A stretch of DNA of 64,000 nucleotides from Massilia horti. GTDB lineage: Bacteria > Pseudomonadota > Gammaproteobacteria > Burkholderiales > Burkholderiaceae_D. The first letter of the stretch is position 1, and each line of letters starts with the position of its first letter. The DNA lies in contig NZ_SPUM01000031.1 of assembly GCF_004614195.1 (NCBI RefSeq), positions 31,606 to 95,605 of the forward strand, written 5' to 3'. A program made the position numbers and the translations under genes. Positions 1 through 9,118 of the stretch are shown here, one piece after another. The notes below the pieces were generated by a model. It was not told where the DNA came from. It made no database searches and saw only the letters and a list, made by a program, of their open reading frames with translations.

Positions 1-102
1 AAAACCTTAAGCGAACAATTGGTGATTTTTTGACGGCGAACGCGCCCTAGAATGCGTCTCTCTCTCGAACTTTCCCCATCAACCGCTTCAAGGAGCTGTA
101 AC

Positions 103-507
103 ATGCAAACCACTCAAACCGCCCCGCTTACGCTGTCCACAGCGGGCGTCATCTGGATCAAGCTGGCCGTGCTGTACCTGGTGATCGGCATCGCGCTGGG
201 CATCGCCATGGGCGCCAGCCAGAACTTCACGCTGCGCCCGGTGCACGCCCACATCAACCTGATCGGCTGGACCACCTTCGGCCTGGCCGGCCTGATCTAC
301 AGCCTGTTCCCGAAGGCCGGCGAAAGCTTGCTCGCCAAGGCGCACTTCTGGCTGCTGAACCTGGCCATGCCGGTGATGATGGTCGCGCTCAGCCTGCTGT
401 TGCTCGGCCGCCCGCAGGTCGAGCCGATCCTGGCCGCTTCGCAAATCGTGATTGCGCTGGGCGTGCTCGCGTTTGCGGTCAACCTGTTCGTCAACATCAA
501 GCGCTGA
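103..507 (+). CDS. Small cytochrome-oxidase-like membrane protein
   Basis: A 134-residue, highly hydrophobic protein with about four predicted membrane spans. The motif VHAHINLIGW (near residue 47) resembles the His-containing first-helix region of cytochrome oxidase subunit I-like small proteins, which databases often label cytochrome-c oxidase. It is far too short to be a catalytic subunit, so the role is unknown. The ATG at 103 follows a strong AAGGAG site, while the upstream in-frame ATG at 52 has none. Its stop codon overlaps the 3' end of the convergent LysR gene by 11 bases. Confidence 0.7.
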   Translation: MQTTQTAPLTLSTAGVIWIKLAVLYLVIGIALGIAMGASQNFTLRPVHAHINLIGWTTFGLAGLIYSLFPKAGESLLAKAHFWLLNLAMPVMMVALSLLLLGRPQVEPILAASQIVIALGVLAFAVNLFVNIKR

Positions 508-1411
508 GCGCGCCGGCCTGGGCGATTTCCTCGACCCGGTCGCGCAGCCAGCGCTGGGCCGGATCGCTTTGGGCTCTGGGATGCCAGCCCATCTGCAGTG
601 GAAGCACGCCTGCCTCGAGCGGCGACGCCTGCACCGCGACGCGGTCGCCAAGCCGCTGCGCCAGCCGCGCCGGGACCGTGGCAACCAGGTCGGTCTGCCC
701 GACCAGCTGCACCGCCAGCAGAAAGCTGGGGACCGACGCCGCGACCCGCCTGCTCCTGCCCGCCTTCTGCAATGTCTTGTCCACGTACCCGGCGACGCTT
801 TCGGCATCGGGCGAAACGACCACGTGCTCCAGGTGGCAGAAAGCGTCCAGGTCGAGCGGGCACGCGGTTGCCGGATGGGCGCGCCGCAGCAGGCACACGA
901 GGCGCTCGTCGTACAGGTCGCGCCGTTTGAGCACGGGCGGCATCGCCTGTGGCGGAGCCAGGATCAGGTCAAGTTCTCCGCTGGCGAGCTGCTCGCCCAG
1001 CCGTGCCGGATCCAGGTCCTGGACCTCGATGCGCAGGCCCGGCGCGATGGCGTGCAAGCGTGCGATCAGCGGCGCGCACAGGGCTACCTGGGCCGATTCG
1101 CTGGCGGCGATGAAGAACGTCTCGTGGGTGGTCGCCGCGTCGAACGGCTGGTGCTGCGCCACCAGGCTGCCCAATTGGGCGAGCAGCTGGCGCAGCGGCG
1201 CCTGCAGGACGAGCGCACGCTCGGTCAGGGCCATGGCGCGGCCATAAGGCACCAATAACGGGTCACGCATCAGTTCGCGCAGGCGGGCGATCCGGTCCCA
1301 CATCTCGGGCTCGGACAGCGACAGGCGGCGCGCCGCCTTTGCCACGTCGCGTTCGGCCAGCAGCAGGTCGAGCGTGACGAGCAGGTTCAGGTCGATGCGG
1401 CTCAGGTCCAT
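497..1411 (-). CDS. LysR-family transcriptional regulator
   Basis: A 304-residue protein with the LysR layout. The N-terminal winged helix-turn-helix covers about residues 5-65 (LNLLVTLDLLLAERDVAKAA, then a recognition region with an unusual SEPEMWDRIARLR instead of the common S.PAVS..I..LE). An effector-binding domain of about 210 residues follows, with a periplasmic-binding-protein-like pattern and a typical DLILAPP segment. The start LSRIDLNLL matches the NodD/LinR-like subgroup. The target is unknown. It is convergent with the small membrane protein and tail-overlaps it by 11 bases. Confidence 0.9.
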   Translation of the reverse strand: MDLSRIDLNLLVTLDLLLAERDVAKAARRLSLSEPEMWDRIARLRELMRDPLLVPYGRAMALTERALVLQAPLRQLLAQLGSLVAQHQPFDAATTHETFFIAASESAQVALCAPLIARLHAIAPGLRIEVQDLDPARLGEQLASGELDLILAPPQAMPPVLKRRDLYDERLVCLLRRAHPATACPLDLDAFCHLEHVVVSPDAESVAGYVDKTLQKAGRSRRVAASVPSFLLAVQLVGQTDLVATVPARLAQRLGDRVAVQASPLEAGVLPLQMGWHPRAQSDPAQRWLRDRVEEIAQAGALSA

Positions 1412-1496
1412 TTTCAGCGAAGGGCGCGTGCCCCGTGAGTGCCCACTATACGCCGCCAGCCGGCAGCGGCGGCGCTGCGCTGCGCTGCGCTGCGCG

Positions 1497-2459
1497 TTAC
1501 TTGAGCCAGCCGCGCCGGCGGAAATACCAGAACGGGGCGATCGCGCTGGACACCATCAGCACCCAGGCCCACGCATAACCGTAGCCCCAATCCAGCTCAG
1601 GCATGACCTTGAAGTTCATGCCGTACACGCTGGCGATCAGGGTCGGCGGCAGGAAGGCGACCGACGCCACGGAGAAGATCTTGATGATCTTGTTCTGGTT
1701 GATGTTGATGAAGCCGACCGTGGCATCCATCAGGAAGTTAATCTTATCGAACAGGAAGGAGGTGTGGCCGTCGAGCGACTCGATGTCGCGCAGGATCTGG
1801 CGCGCCTCCTCGAACTGTTCCGAATTGAGCAGGCGCCCGCGCATCAGGAAGCTGACCGCGCGCCGCGTGTCCATCATGTTGCGGCGGATGCGGCCGTTCA
1901 GGTCTTCCTCGTGCGCAATCGCGTTCAGCGCCGCGGCCGCGTCCTGGTCGGTGAATTCCTTTTGCAGCACGCGCTCGCTGACCTCCTCCAGGCTCTCGTA
2001 AATCCCCTCCAGCGCGTCCGCCGAATATTCGGCGTCGGTCGCATACAGGTCGAGCAGCACGTCCATGTAGTCCTCGATCGACCCCGGGCGCGAACGGGCG
2101 CGCAGGCGCACCAGGCGGAACACCGGCAGGTCGTCGGTGTGCATCGAGAACAGCACCTTCCTGGCCAGGATGAACGCCACGGTCACGATGCGCGAGCCCT
2201 CGTCTTCTTCCAGCAGGAAGTCGGTGCGCAGGTGCAGGTCGCCGTTTTCGGCTTCGTAGTAGCGGGCCGAGGCCTCGATGTCCGACACCTCGTCCTCGCC
2301 CGGCAGCAGCACGCCATAGATCGCCTTGACCCAGGCCCGCTCTTCATCGGTCGGGTCGGTGAGGTCGACCCAGACCGGAATGACATTCTCAAGATCCTCG
2401 CGCGTGGCGATCGGTACCTGGTTCAGTCGGCCATTTTGTAGGACAAATACATTGATCAT
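1497..2459 (-). CDS. corA: CorA-family magnesium/cobalt transporter
   Basis: A 320-residue inner-membrane divalent cation channel. The long soluble N-terminal domain is acidic and helical, and two C-terminal membrane helices are joined by the diagnostic signature YGMN (GMN about residues 280-282), followed by FKVMPELDWG and a basic tail. The family forms a pentameric Mg2+ (sometimes Co2+) uptake channel gated by cytoplasmic Mg2+. The internal start MINVFVLQNG at 2459 fits the family N-terminus and has a purine-rich AAGAAAAGAG upstream. The longer reading frame upstream is probably not translated. Confidence 0.95.
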   Translation of the reverse strand: MINVFVLQNGRLNQVPIATREDLENVIPVWVDLTDPTDEERAWVKAIYGVLLPGEDEVSDIEASARYYEAENGDLHLRTDFLLEEDEGSRIVTVAFILARKVLFSMHTDDLPVFRLVRLRARSRPGSIEDYMDVLLDLYATDAEYSADALEGIYESLEEVSERVLQKEFTDQDAAAALNAIAHEEDLNGRIRRNMMDTRRAVSFLMRGRLLNSEQFEEARQILRDIESLDGHTSFLFDKINFLMDATVGFININQNKIIKIFSVASVAFLPPTLIASVYGMNFKVMPELDWGYGYAWAWVLMVSSAIAPFWYFRRRGWLK

Positions 2460-2614
2460 GCGCTCTTTTCTTGGCCGGATTCGAAAAGCGCAAGTGTACC
2501 TGTAAGCCATGAGCCCGGCCACCCCGAAACAACACTTTTGTCGTCCGGCAGCCGAATTTTCGACGAATGTTCCGTGAGCCAGAACGGGGGCGATTCCCGT
2601 CCTGGCGGTCCGGC

Positions 2615-3628
2615 CTATCGCGCTTCGTGCACCTTGCGCAGGAAGTCCAGCACCTCGTCGCTGATGCCGCTGCCCATGCGCAGAATCGGCTCACATTTGT
2701 TGGCCCGGCGGAACTGTTCGGTAGCCTCCGGCGTGGGGCCGACCATGTCCAGGAACAGCTCGCCCCATTGCCGGGCCAGTTCCTTTGCCTCGGGCAGCGA
2801 TGGCGCCACCCGGCGCCGAATGGCGTCGTGCACGCGCTCGCCCAGCGCCACCCATTCGCCGCCGCGCGCCGCGTGGTGCCTGCGCATCCGTTCGATCACA
2901 TCCGGCGCCAGGTATTTGGCCCACACATCGAACTTCAGTTCGCCGATCGCTGTCCGGACGTAATCCATCAGCGCCGGCGTGAGCCCGAATTCGTGCTCGG
3001 CGGCTTGCGGGTGGCGCGCGACCATTGAGGTCAGGCGCAACATGAAGGCGTGGTTGCCGCCGCTGTCGTGCTCCAGCCGCTCGAGCCAGCGCAGCGCGAA
3101 CGCCTTGGCCTCGGGCGCGGACGGCGCCACCCCCGTGTCCATCAGCTGCTGCGCCTGCCCCACCATCCGCTTCCATTCGGCCTGCAGGCCAGGATCGCGG
3201 TACAACGGCAGTTGCTCCAGCTCGTCTTTCGTGAAGTGTTTTTCGTACATTGTCATCTGCTCCAGTGTGGTTAGCCAGGTGGACAGATCCGGCTCTTCAC
3301 CCTCGGCCAGCTGTTGCCGCAATTGCAGCAGCAGCTCGTGCATGTGCGCCGCCTGTGCGATCTGGCGCTCGAGCGTGGAAAGCTGGCGTTCGACGATTTT
3401 CAGGGCCGAAGCTTCCGGACTGTCCAGGTACTTGCCGATGTCGGAAAGCGCCATGCCGAAGCCACGCAGAGCCTGGATCTGCTGCAGGCGGGCGACGTCC
3501 TGGCGGTTGTAAAGCCGATAACCGGCATCGGATCGCGCAGAAGGCCGGAGCAGGCCGATGCTGTCGTAGTGATGCAGCGTGCGTACCGTCAGGTGCGCGC
3601 GTGCGGCAAGCTCTCCCACTTTCAACAT
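2615..3628 (-). CDS. MerR-family regulator with TipAS-like C-terminal domain
   Basis: A 337-residue protein. The N-terminal MerR DNA-binding domain (about residues 1-70) has the classical LTVRTLHHYDSIGLLRPSAR pattern. A coiled-coil follows (about 70-115), then a large effector domain that appears internally duplicated: two segments carry a similar ...PSAPEAKAFALRW / ...PSLPEAKELARQW pattern. That pattern resembles the TipAS antibiotic-recognition fold, so a small-molecule or antibiotic sensor is likely, but the ligand is unknown. The start at 3628 follows GAAAGGAG. No obvious target gene is adjacent. Confidence 0.88.
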   Translation of the reverse strand: MLKVGELAARAHLTVRTLHHYDSIGLLRPSARSDAGYRLYNRQDVARLQQIQALRGFGMALSDIGKYLDSPEASALKIVERQLSTLERQIAQAAHMHELLLQLRQQLAEGEEPDLSTWLTTLEQMTMYEKHFTKDELEQLPLYRDPGLQAEWKRMVGQAQQLMDTGVAPSAPEAKAFALRWLERLEHDSGGNHAFMLRLTSMVARHPQAAEHEFGLTPALMDYVRTAIGELKFDVWAKYLAPDVIERMRRHHAARGGEWVALGERVHDAIRRRVAPSLPEAKELARQWGELFLDMVGPTPEATEQFRRANKCEPILRMGSGISDEVLDFLRKVHEAR

Positions 3629-3729
3629 CGGTCCACTCCTTTCTTCATGCGTGGCTGCACTGTCGGCCCTCACGCGGCGTGAGGGTCAAGCGTTTTGTAC
3701 GTTATGCAGAAGGGAAAGCTGCCTTGCCC

Positions 3730-4464
3730 TTACGGCAGGTCGGCAAAGTTCATTCGGTGCAGGATCACCGCGGTGCGGCGCGCCAGGTAATTGGTCTGGC
3801 GGTGCGTGTCGTAATAGCGGGGATTGGGCAGCATGACGGCCAGCCGCGCCGCCTGCGCCGGGGTCAGGTTGGCGGCCGACGTACGGAAATAGTGGCGCGC
3901 CGCGGCCTCCGCCCCGAATACCCCGCGGCCGAACTCGACCACGTTCAGGTACACCTCGAGGATGCGCTCCTTGCTCAGCACCGCTTCCAGCATGTAGGTG
4001 ATGATCAGCTCCTGCCCCTTGCGCACGTAGCTGCGATAGCCTGACAGGAACAGGTTCTTGGCCAGCTGCTGGGTGATGGTGGAGCCGCCGCCCACCACCT
4101 TGTGCCTGCGGTTGTTGCGCTCGTAGGCTTTCTCGAGCGCGTCCCAGTCGACGCCCGCATGGTCGGTGAAATTGGCGTCTTCCGACGCGATCACCGCGCG
4201 CTTGAGGTTGTTCGAAATGCGGTTGTACGGCACCCACTGCTGTTCCAGCCTGGCATTGGGTTTGGTTTCGCGCAGCGCCGCCAGTTGCTGGCGCATCATG
4301 CTGGTCGAGGACGGATTGAAGTACGACCACCAGCAAATCTGCAGGAAAAAGTAAGCCTGGAGCAGCAGCAAGGCGAGCAGCGGACCGAGGATGATCCACT
4401 TGAGCCAGCGGCGGCCCGACTTGGCTTTGACGGGCCGGGCCGCGACAGCGTGCGCCGCTGTCAT
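3730..4464 (-). CDS. mtgA: Monofunctional peptidoglycan glycosyltransferase
   Basis: A 244-residue GT51 enzyme that polymerises lipid II into glycan strands at the outer face of the inner membrane. One N-terminal membrane anchor (about residues 20-42) precedes the GT51 domain. The catalytic glutamate lies in ASEDANFTDH (Glu95), followed by the conserved GGGSTITQQLAKNLFLS and KERILEVYLNVVEFGRG motifs. Length and motifs match MtgA rather than a bifunctional class A PBP because there is no transpeptidase domain. It overlaps the upstream aroE stop by ATGA, so the two are translationally coupled. Confidence 0.97.
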   Translation of the reverse strand: MTAAHAVAARPVKAKSGRRWLKWIILGPLLALLLLQAYFFLQICWWSYFNPSSTSMMRQQLAALRETKPNARLEQQWVPYNRISNNLKRAVIASEDANFTDHAGVDWDALEKAYERNNRRHKVVGGGSTITQQLAKNLFLSGYRSYVRKGQELIITYMLEAVLSKERILEVYLNVVEFGRGVFGAEAAARHYFRTSAANLTPAQAARLAVMLPNPRYYDTHRQTNYLARRTAVILHRMNFADLP

Positions 4465-5285
4465 GACTGGCTGCGCATTGCTTTGAGAAGCTCGCCAGTT
4501 TCCGGACGCACGCCGCGCCAGAGCGCAAACGCTTCCGCCGCCTGCTCGACCAGCATGCCCAGTCCGTCACGGGTGGTCGCGCCGTGCTTTGATGCGAACT
4601 CCATGAAGACGGTCGGCTTGTCCGCGTACATCATGTCCAGCGCCAGCGTGTCCTTGGAAAAAGCCGACGCGGGCACCGGCGGCAGCTCGGCCGCCAGGCT
4701 GGCCGAAGTGGCATTGATGATGACGTCGAACGGTCCGGCGATGTCTTCGAAGCCGGTGGCGCGCACCTGGTCCGCACGCTCGGCATGCTGCCCGAACTGC
4801 TGCGCCAGCGAATCAGCCGTGGCGCGGGTGCGGTTGGCGATCACGATACAGTGCGGCCGCTCGCGCAGGATCGGCAACAGCGCGCCGCGCGCCGCGCCGC
4901 CCGCGCCGAGAATCAGCACGCGCTTGTCCTGCAGCGACACGCCCGCATTCTTCACGATGTCGGCCACCAAACCGGGGCCGTCGGTATTGTCTCCAAAGAT
5001 TTGGCCGTCCGCAAAGCGCAGCGTGTTGACCGCGCCGGCCGCGCGCGCGCGGTCCGACAGCACGGTGGCCAGTTGCGCCGCCTGCAGCTTGAACGGCACA
5101 GTCACGTTGGCGCCCTTGTAGCCTTCAGCGACCAGCCGCTGGATGGTCTCGGCGAAGCCGTCCACCGGGGCCAGGCAGCGCTCATAGCTGATGTCCTGGC
5201 CGGTCTGGGCGGCAAAGCGGGTGTGGATTTCCGGGGACCGGCTGTGGGCGATCGGGTTTCCGATCACGCAATATTTTTCGCTCAT
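4461..5285 (-). CDS. aroE: Shikimate dehydrogenase (NADP+)
   Basis: A 274-residue shikimate-pathway enzyme that reduces 3-dehydroshikimate to shikimate. Substrate-binding GNPIAHSRSP is at residues 9-18, catalytic Lys66 is in GANVTVPFK, the Asp of DNTDG is about residue 102, and the NADP-binding loop GAGGAARG is at 127-134. It overlaps both neighbours by four bases (tonB-like upstream, mtgA downstream). This tonB-like/aroE/mtgA arrangement is common in Burkholderiales. The start at 5285 gives the normal family length. Confidence 0.98.
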   Translation of the reverse strand: MSEKYCVIGNPIAHSRSPEIHTRFAAQTGQDISYERCLAPVDGFAETIQRLVAEGYKGANVTVPFKLQAAQLATVLSDRARAAGAVNTLRFADGQIFGDNTDGPGLVADIVKNAGVSLQDKRVLILGAGGAARGALLPILRERPHCIVIANRTRATADSLAQQFGQHAERADQVRATGFEDIAGPFDVIINATSASLAAELPPVPASAFSKDTLALDMMYADKPTVFMEFASKHGATTRDGLGMLVEQAAEAFALWRGVRPETGELLKAMRSQS

Positions 5286-6169
5286 GTTCCCCCACCTCCT
5301 CGCAGGTCAGCCTGCATCTTGTCCTCTCGCGTGAATTTGAAACGGGTGATGATGACCCACAAGTCATCCTTGTCCGACGAGCGCATGTTCGGCGGGAACT
5401 TGCCGAACGGCGCGGCACGGCGCACGATCTGCAACGCGGCCTTGTCCAGCGCCGGGTTGCCCGAACTGCGCTCGACGCGCGGGCCGCCATCCTTTTCATA
5501 CAGCGTGCCGTCCTGAAAGATCGGGATGTACACGACCAGTTCGCCGTACAGCTTCTTGCCGTTCTGCTGGGGGAAGTTCAGCGTGCCGACCTCCTCGACC
5601 CGCTTTTGCATCTGCTTGTAGTACACGGCGTAGCCGACCTCGCGCGTGCTGGGCGTGATGAAGGTCTTCTTCGGCCGCTTGTTCTGGTCCTCGATGGTCT
5701 GGGTGATCTCGGCCGTGGCGCGCGCGATCGCACGGCTGGTGTCGATCATGTCGGCGCCGGTGCGGTTCGGGTCGGGCTTGTCCTTTTCGGTAATCGGCGG
5801 CGCCTTGAACGTCGACTGGTGCAGCTGGGTCAGCACGTTCTGCTGCGCATGCTCGAGCTCGGTGATACGCCGCTGCAGCGCCTTGATGCTGTCGCCGTTT
5901 TCCGTCTTGCGCAGGTCGGGCAGCGGCGACTTGGAGCGCCCCTGGTCGGCATGGCCGCCACCGTCGAGGTTGGCCTGGGCCAGCGCGTCGGCCTTGTTCG
6001 GCGCCTTGGCGTGCTTGGCGTTGACCAGGATGACCTCCAGCCCGGGGTCGGCCGGTTGCAGGCGGAACGCGTCCGGCGCGACAAAGCGCACCCCCAGCAG
6101 GGCCCCATGCGCCAGCACCGAAACGGCAATGGCGATCATCAGGGAAGGGTTGTTTTGGAAATACTTCAC
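5282..6169 (-). CDS. TonB C-terminal-domain protein (energy-transducer family)
   Basis: A 295-residue protein with one N-terminal membrane segment (about residues 9-30), a long hydrophilic, Pro/Lys-rich and partly coiled-coil periplasmic region, and a C-terminal TonB-like domain (about 190-285). The C-terminal domain carries the usual Y...M...V...G.L.....I..DG pattern. Such proteins couple the proton-motive force to outer-membrane receptors or act in envelope stability. No exbB/exbD lie nearby, so its partner is unknown. It is the first gene of the operon with aroE and mtgA. Confidence 0.85.
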   Translation of the reverse strand: MKYFQNNPSLMIAIAVSVLAHGALLGVRFVAPDAFRLQPADPGLEVILVNAKHAKAPNKADALAQANLDGGGHADQGRSKSPLPDLRKTENGDSIKALQRRITELEHAQQNVLTQLHQSTFKAPPITEKDKPDPNRTGADMIDTSRAIARATAEITQTIEDQNKRPKKTFITPSTREVGYAVYYKQMQKRVEEVGTLNFPQQNGKKLYGELVVYIPIFQDGTLYEKDGGPRVERSSGNPALDKAALQIVRRAAPFGKFPPNMRSSDKDDLWVIITRFKFTREDKMQADLRGGGGT

Positions 6170-6306
6170 GCGGTAGCAGGGCCGGCGGGCAGTTGAATCT
6201 TGGAATTCTTAATTCTACAGTGCGGTGGGCGGCAGTGGGCAATGGCGGCGGGCCGCTTGGTGAATTGACGACAGTCCGGTGGTGGCCCGTGGCCGCGGCA
6301 GGCCCC

Positions 6307-6427
6307 GTAGGGTGCGCACCTGTGCGCACGCGGTGCGAACGAAAATCAGTGGTGGCTATGCCGCGAGCCTGAAACACGTGCCGCGTCTGATCGACCGTAC
6401 CGCGTGCGCACTGGTGCGCACCCTACG
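6307..6427. repeat. REPIN-like palindromic element, copy 1
   Basis: A 121-bp element. It opens with GTAGGGTGCGCACCTGTGCG and closes with a matching inverted arm ending GGTGCGCACCCTACG. The central loop contains CCGCGAGCC, also found in other copies. It sits between the start of the tonB-like gene and the 3' end of the RNB gene. Confidence 0.85.
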
Positions 6428-6456
6428 AACTGATCAGCCGCTGGCGAATTGTCCCC

Positions 6457-8508
6457 TTACCTGGATCCTTCCGGCTCGGAAGTCGTCTCCGCCACCGGTT
6501 CGGGCGTGACCGCCGCCACCATGCCTTCGGCTTCCACCACCTCCGCAACCGCCGCCTCGCCGGAATCTTCCTCGTCCTCGAACGCGATATCGGCCTCCGG
6601 CGCCACGTCGGCCACCTCCAGCAGGCGCGCTTCGAGCGTCAGGTCGACTTCGTCCCAGCGCACAATGTCCAGCCGCACCTGCGCGCCGCGCGCCAGTTGC
6701 GGCATGCCCGGCAGGCGGGTGACCAGCGGAATCTCGACCAGGCGCAGGATATCCTCCTTGATCACCACGGCATCGACCTGGCGGGCATTTTCCTGGCCCA
6801 GCCAGCGCAGGCACCAGTAACGTTCCATGCTCTGCTGGAAGTCGTTGTACGCCGAGTACGCGGCGTCGAACGCCGAGACGATCGAGAACAGCGTCGCATC
6901 GCGGTGCTTGAACGGGGCGACCAGCGGCGCGGTCACGCCGTGCTCGGCACAGGCGATGATCTGCCACTGGTTGATCAGGTCGGTATAGCGGCGCAGCGGC
7001 GAGGTGCTCCACGCGTACTGGTCGACGCCCAGCCCCTGGTGCGGGGCGGCGTGCGTGACCATGCGCACCTGCATCTTGGCGTTCCAGCCGGCGCCGCTGC
7101 CGACGCCCTGCGAACGGTAGATGCCCGGCACGCCGCAATCGTGCAGCAGCTTGCCCCAGGTGCTGTTCGCAAAAATCATCAGCTCGGCCACGATCTTGTC
7201 GAGCGGCGCCCCGCGCTTGCGGCGCAGGATCGTCACCACGTCGTCCTCGACGTAGAAGTTAAAGTCGACGCGGTTGGCCTGCTCGGGCTTGAGACCAAAC
7301 GCCTCGCGCTTTTTCATGCGGCCCGCTTCCAGGTGCCGCGCCCATTTCCACAGCAGGGCCAGTTCATCCTTGTGCGGGTAGTCGCCTTCGCCGGACTCGA
7401 GCACCTGCTCGTTGACCACGTCATCCAGGTCGTTGTGGCGCAGGTTGCTCTTGATCGGCACCAGCTCGGCGCGGGTGGTGGTCTCGACAACCGACCAGTC
7501 TGTCGGGTCGAGCGTGGCGTACAGCGACAGCGCCGGACAATTGTTGCCTTCGGACAGAGTGAAGGCGTCGACAATCTCGTCCGGGAGCATGGTGATCTTG
7601 TCGCCCGGCATGTACACGGTCGACATGCGCACGCGAGCAATCTTGTCGATCGCATCGTCGGGGCGGATGCCCAGGCCCGGGGCGGCGATGTGGATGCCCA
7701 CCCGCACCTTGCCGTCATCGAGGTGCTCGACCGACATCGCGTCGTCGATCTCGGTGGTGGTCACGTCGTCGATCGAGAACGCTTCCACGTTGGCCAGCGG
7801 CAGGTTGGCCGGCGCGCTTGGCACCGCTACCTGGGCAAAGCCCGGTCCGCGCGGGAAATGCTCGAACAGGAAACGCGACATGTGCAGCATCTTGGCCGAG
7901 GCGATGCCGCCGGTGGCGAGCATCAGGCGCTGCGGCGTGGTCTGCAGTTCGTCGGCCGCCGTGTCCAGCGCCTTGTATTCGATCGAGTTTTTGTCCGGCT
8001 TGAACAGCAGTTGCTGGACCAGGGGCTGCATCGCCGCCGGCAGCTTGCCGGCCTTCAGTTCCTCGACATAGGCGGCCTGGATCAGGGCCTGCTGCTTTTT
8101 CTTTTCGATGCCGGCCTGGGCCGCGCGCAGCGACTGTTCCGGCGCGGCCTTGTAGCGGCCCCGCCCCTTCTTATAGAAATAGATCGGTGCGCCATGCAAC
8201 GCCAGCACCAGGCCCGCCGCCTCCACGGGCAGCGGCGCGTGGCCGAAATATTCGGCGCCGAGCTCGGCGAAGCCGAATTCTTCCTGGCCCGCGACTTCCC
8301 ACAGGAAATCGAGGTCGACCTCGGCGGCGATCGCCTTGGCTGCGTCCAGCAGTTCGGCCGGACCCGGCTTTTCAAACTGCAACAGGACGTCTTTCGCCTT
8401 CACCTTGGCGCGCTTACCACTTGGCATCTCGACCTGGTAGGCCTCGCCGGCTTGCGACAGCACGTTGCCGACCTTGAAGTCGCCCGATTCTTCAAAAAAT
8501 AAATTCAT
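6457..8508 (-). CDS. RNB-domain exoribonuclease (RNase II/R superfamily)
   Basis: A 683-residue predicted 3'-5' exoribonuclease. The RNB catalytic core (about residues 250-560) has TTEIDDAMSVEHL followed by VGIHIAAPGLGI and the acidic cluster that binds two Mg2+ ions. A Tyr/Arg-rich ..PLRRYTDLINQWQ motif lies near the end of the core. The C-terminus is acidic and low-complexity (about 630-683). The start MNLFFEESG at 8508 has GAAAGAC upstream. The 49 extra codons further upstream would overlap ubiC and are rejected. It lies 7 bp after ubiC. Confidence 0.92.
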   Translation of the reverse strand: MNLFFEESGDFKVGNVLSQAGEAYQVEMPSGKRAKVKAKDVLLQFEKPGPAELLDAAKAIAAEVDLDFLWEVAGQEEFGFAELGAEYFGHAPLPVEAAGLVLALHGAPIYFYKKGRGRYKAAPEQSLRAAQAGIEKKKQQALIQAAYVEELKAGKLPAAMQPLVQQLLFKPDKNSIEYKALDTAADELQTTPQRLMLATGGIASAKMLHMSRFLFEHFPRGPGFAQVAVPSAPANLPLANVEAFSIDDVTTTEIDDAMSVEHLDDGKVRVGIHIAAPGLGIRPDDAIDKIARVRMSTVYMPGDKITMLPDEIVDAFTLSEGNNCPALSLYATLDPTDWSVVETTTRAELVPIKSNLRHNDLDDVVNEQVLESGEGDYPHKDELALLWKWARHLEAGRMKKREAFGLKPEQANRVDFNFYVEDDVVTILRRKRGAPLDKIVAELMIFANSTWGKLLHDCGVPGIYRSQGVGSGAGWNAKMQVRMVTHAAPHQGLGVDQYAWSTSPLRRYTDLINQWQIIACAEHGVTAPLVAPFKHRDATLFSIVSAFDAAYSAYNDFQQSMERYWCLRWLGQENARQVDAVVIKEDILRLVEIPLVTRLPGMPQLARGAQVRLDIVRWDEVDLTLEARLLEVADVAPEADIAFEDEEDSGEAAVAEVVEAEGMVAAVTPEPVAETTSEPEGSR

Positions 8509-8515
8509 ATGTCTT

Positions 8516-9118
8516 TCACGTTCTGTGGGTTGCGGTCGCCACGAGATCCAGCACTGTCGGCAAGAATACCTCGGTGACCAGCAGCAGTCCTTGATGGCGG
8601 CGGTAGACACAGCGCCGCGCATATAAATGGGATCGGCGCGCGGCCAGGCCGGCAAGCCCGGCCGGCTCGTGGCCGAGGGCGGCCAGCGCGCGTTGCATCA
8701 GCGGATGGCCGGCGCGGATCCGCGCAAATTCGAGTTCTCCGCGTTTAACCAGCGGATCGTAAAACAACGTCGTGCCCAGCGAACGCTCACCCAGCGCCGA
8801 AAACAGCGGCCAGTCGGTCGCGGTGCTCGAGATCGGCACGACCGTATGCGCGTACACGACCGCGCGGCCATCGCAGCGCAGCAGCACTTCGCGTTCCCAC
8901 ACGTGCCGCGGACGCGGCAAGCCGATCGCCTGCGCCTCGTCCGGCAGGCACAGCGCACCGGCCTGGCGCAGCCGCTGCACGCGGAACGCCCGGCTGTGCG
9001 CGATCAGGCGCGCGGTCAGCGAGCCGGGCGTGGTCAGCCAGTCGCGCATCAAGGCCGGGGCGCGCACTGCGTTCACATGCGGTTGCCATCTGGCCTGGCG
9101 TAGGGAACCGCCCCTCAC
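8516..9118 (-). CDS. ubiC: Chorismate lyase (chorismate-pyruvate lyase)
   Basis: A 200-residue protein. The family converts chorismate to 4-hydroxybenzoate and pyruvate, the first committed step of ubiquinone synthesis. Matches include an N-terminal RWQPHVNAVRAP, WLTTPGSLTARL, WEREVLLRCDG, the LGTTLF loop, ARRSHLYARR and the C-terminal LLLVTEVFLP. The GTG start overlaps the stop of the yqiA-like gene (GTGA), showing coupling. A shorter start at the internal ATG near 9049 would lose conserved N-terminal residues. Confidence 0.93.
   Translation of the reverse strand: MRGGSLRQARWQPHVNAVRAPALMRDWLTTPGSLTARLIAHSRAFRVQRLRQAGALCLPDEAQAIGLPRPRHVWEREVLLRCDGRAVVYAHTVVPISSTATDWPLFSALGERSLGTTLFYDPLVKRGELEFARIRAGHPLMQRALAALGHEPAGLAGLAARRSHLYARRCVYRRHQGLLLVTEVFLPTVLDLVATATHRT

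Noticed and set aside
30..53. TTGACG and TAGAAT upstream of the first gene
   Set aside because: The spacing of 12 bases is too short for a sigma-70 promoter.
1474..1495. Short tandem repeat of GCTGC after corA
   Set aside because: Only about four units and in high-GC background; no functional context.
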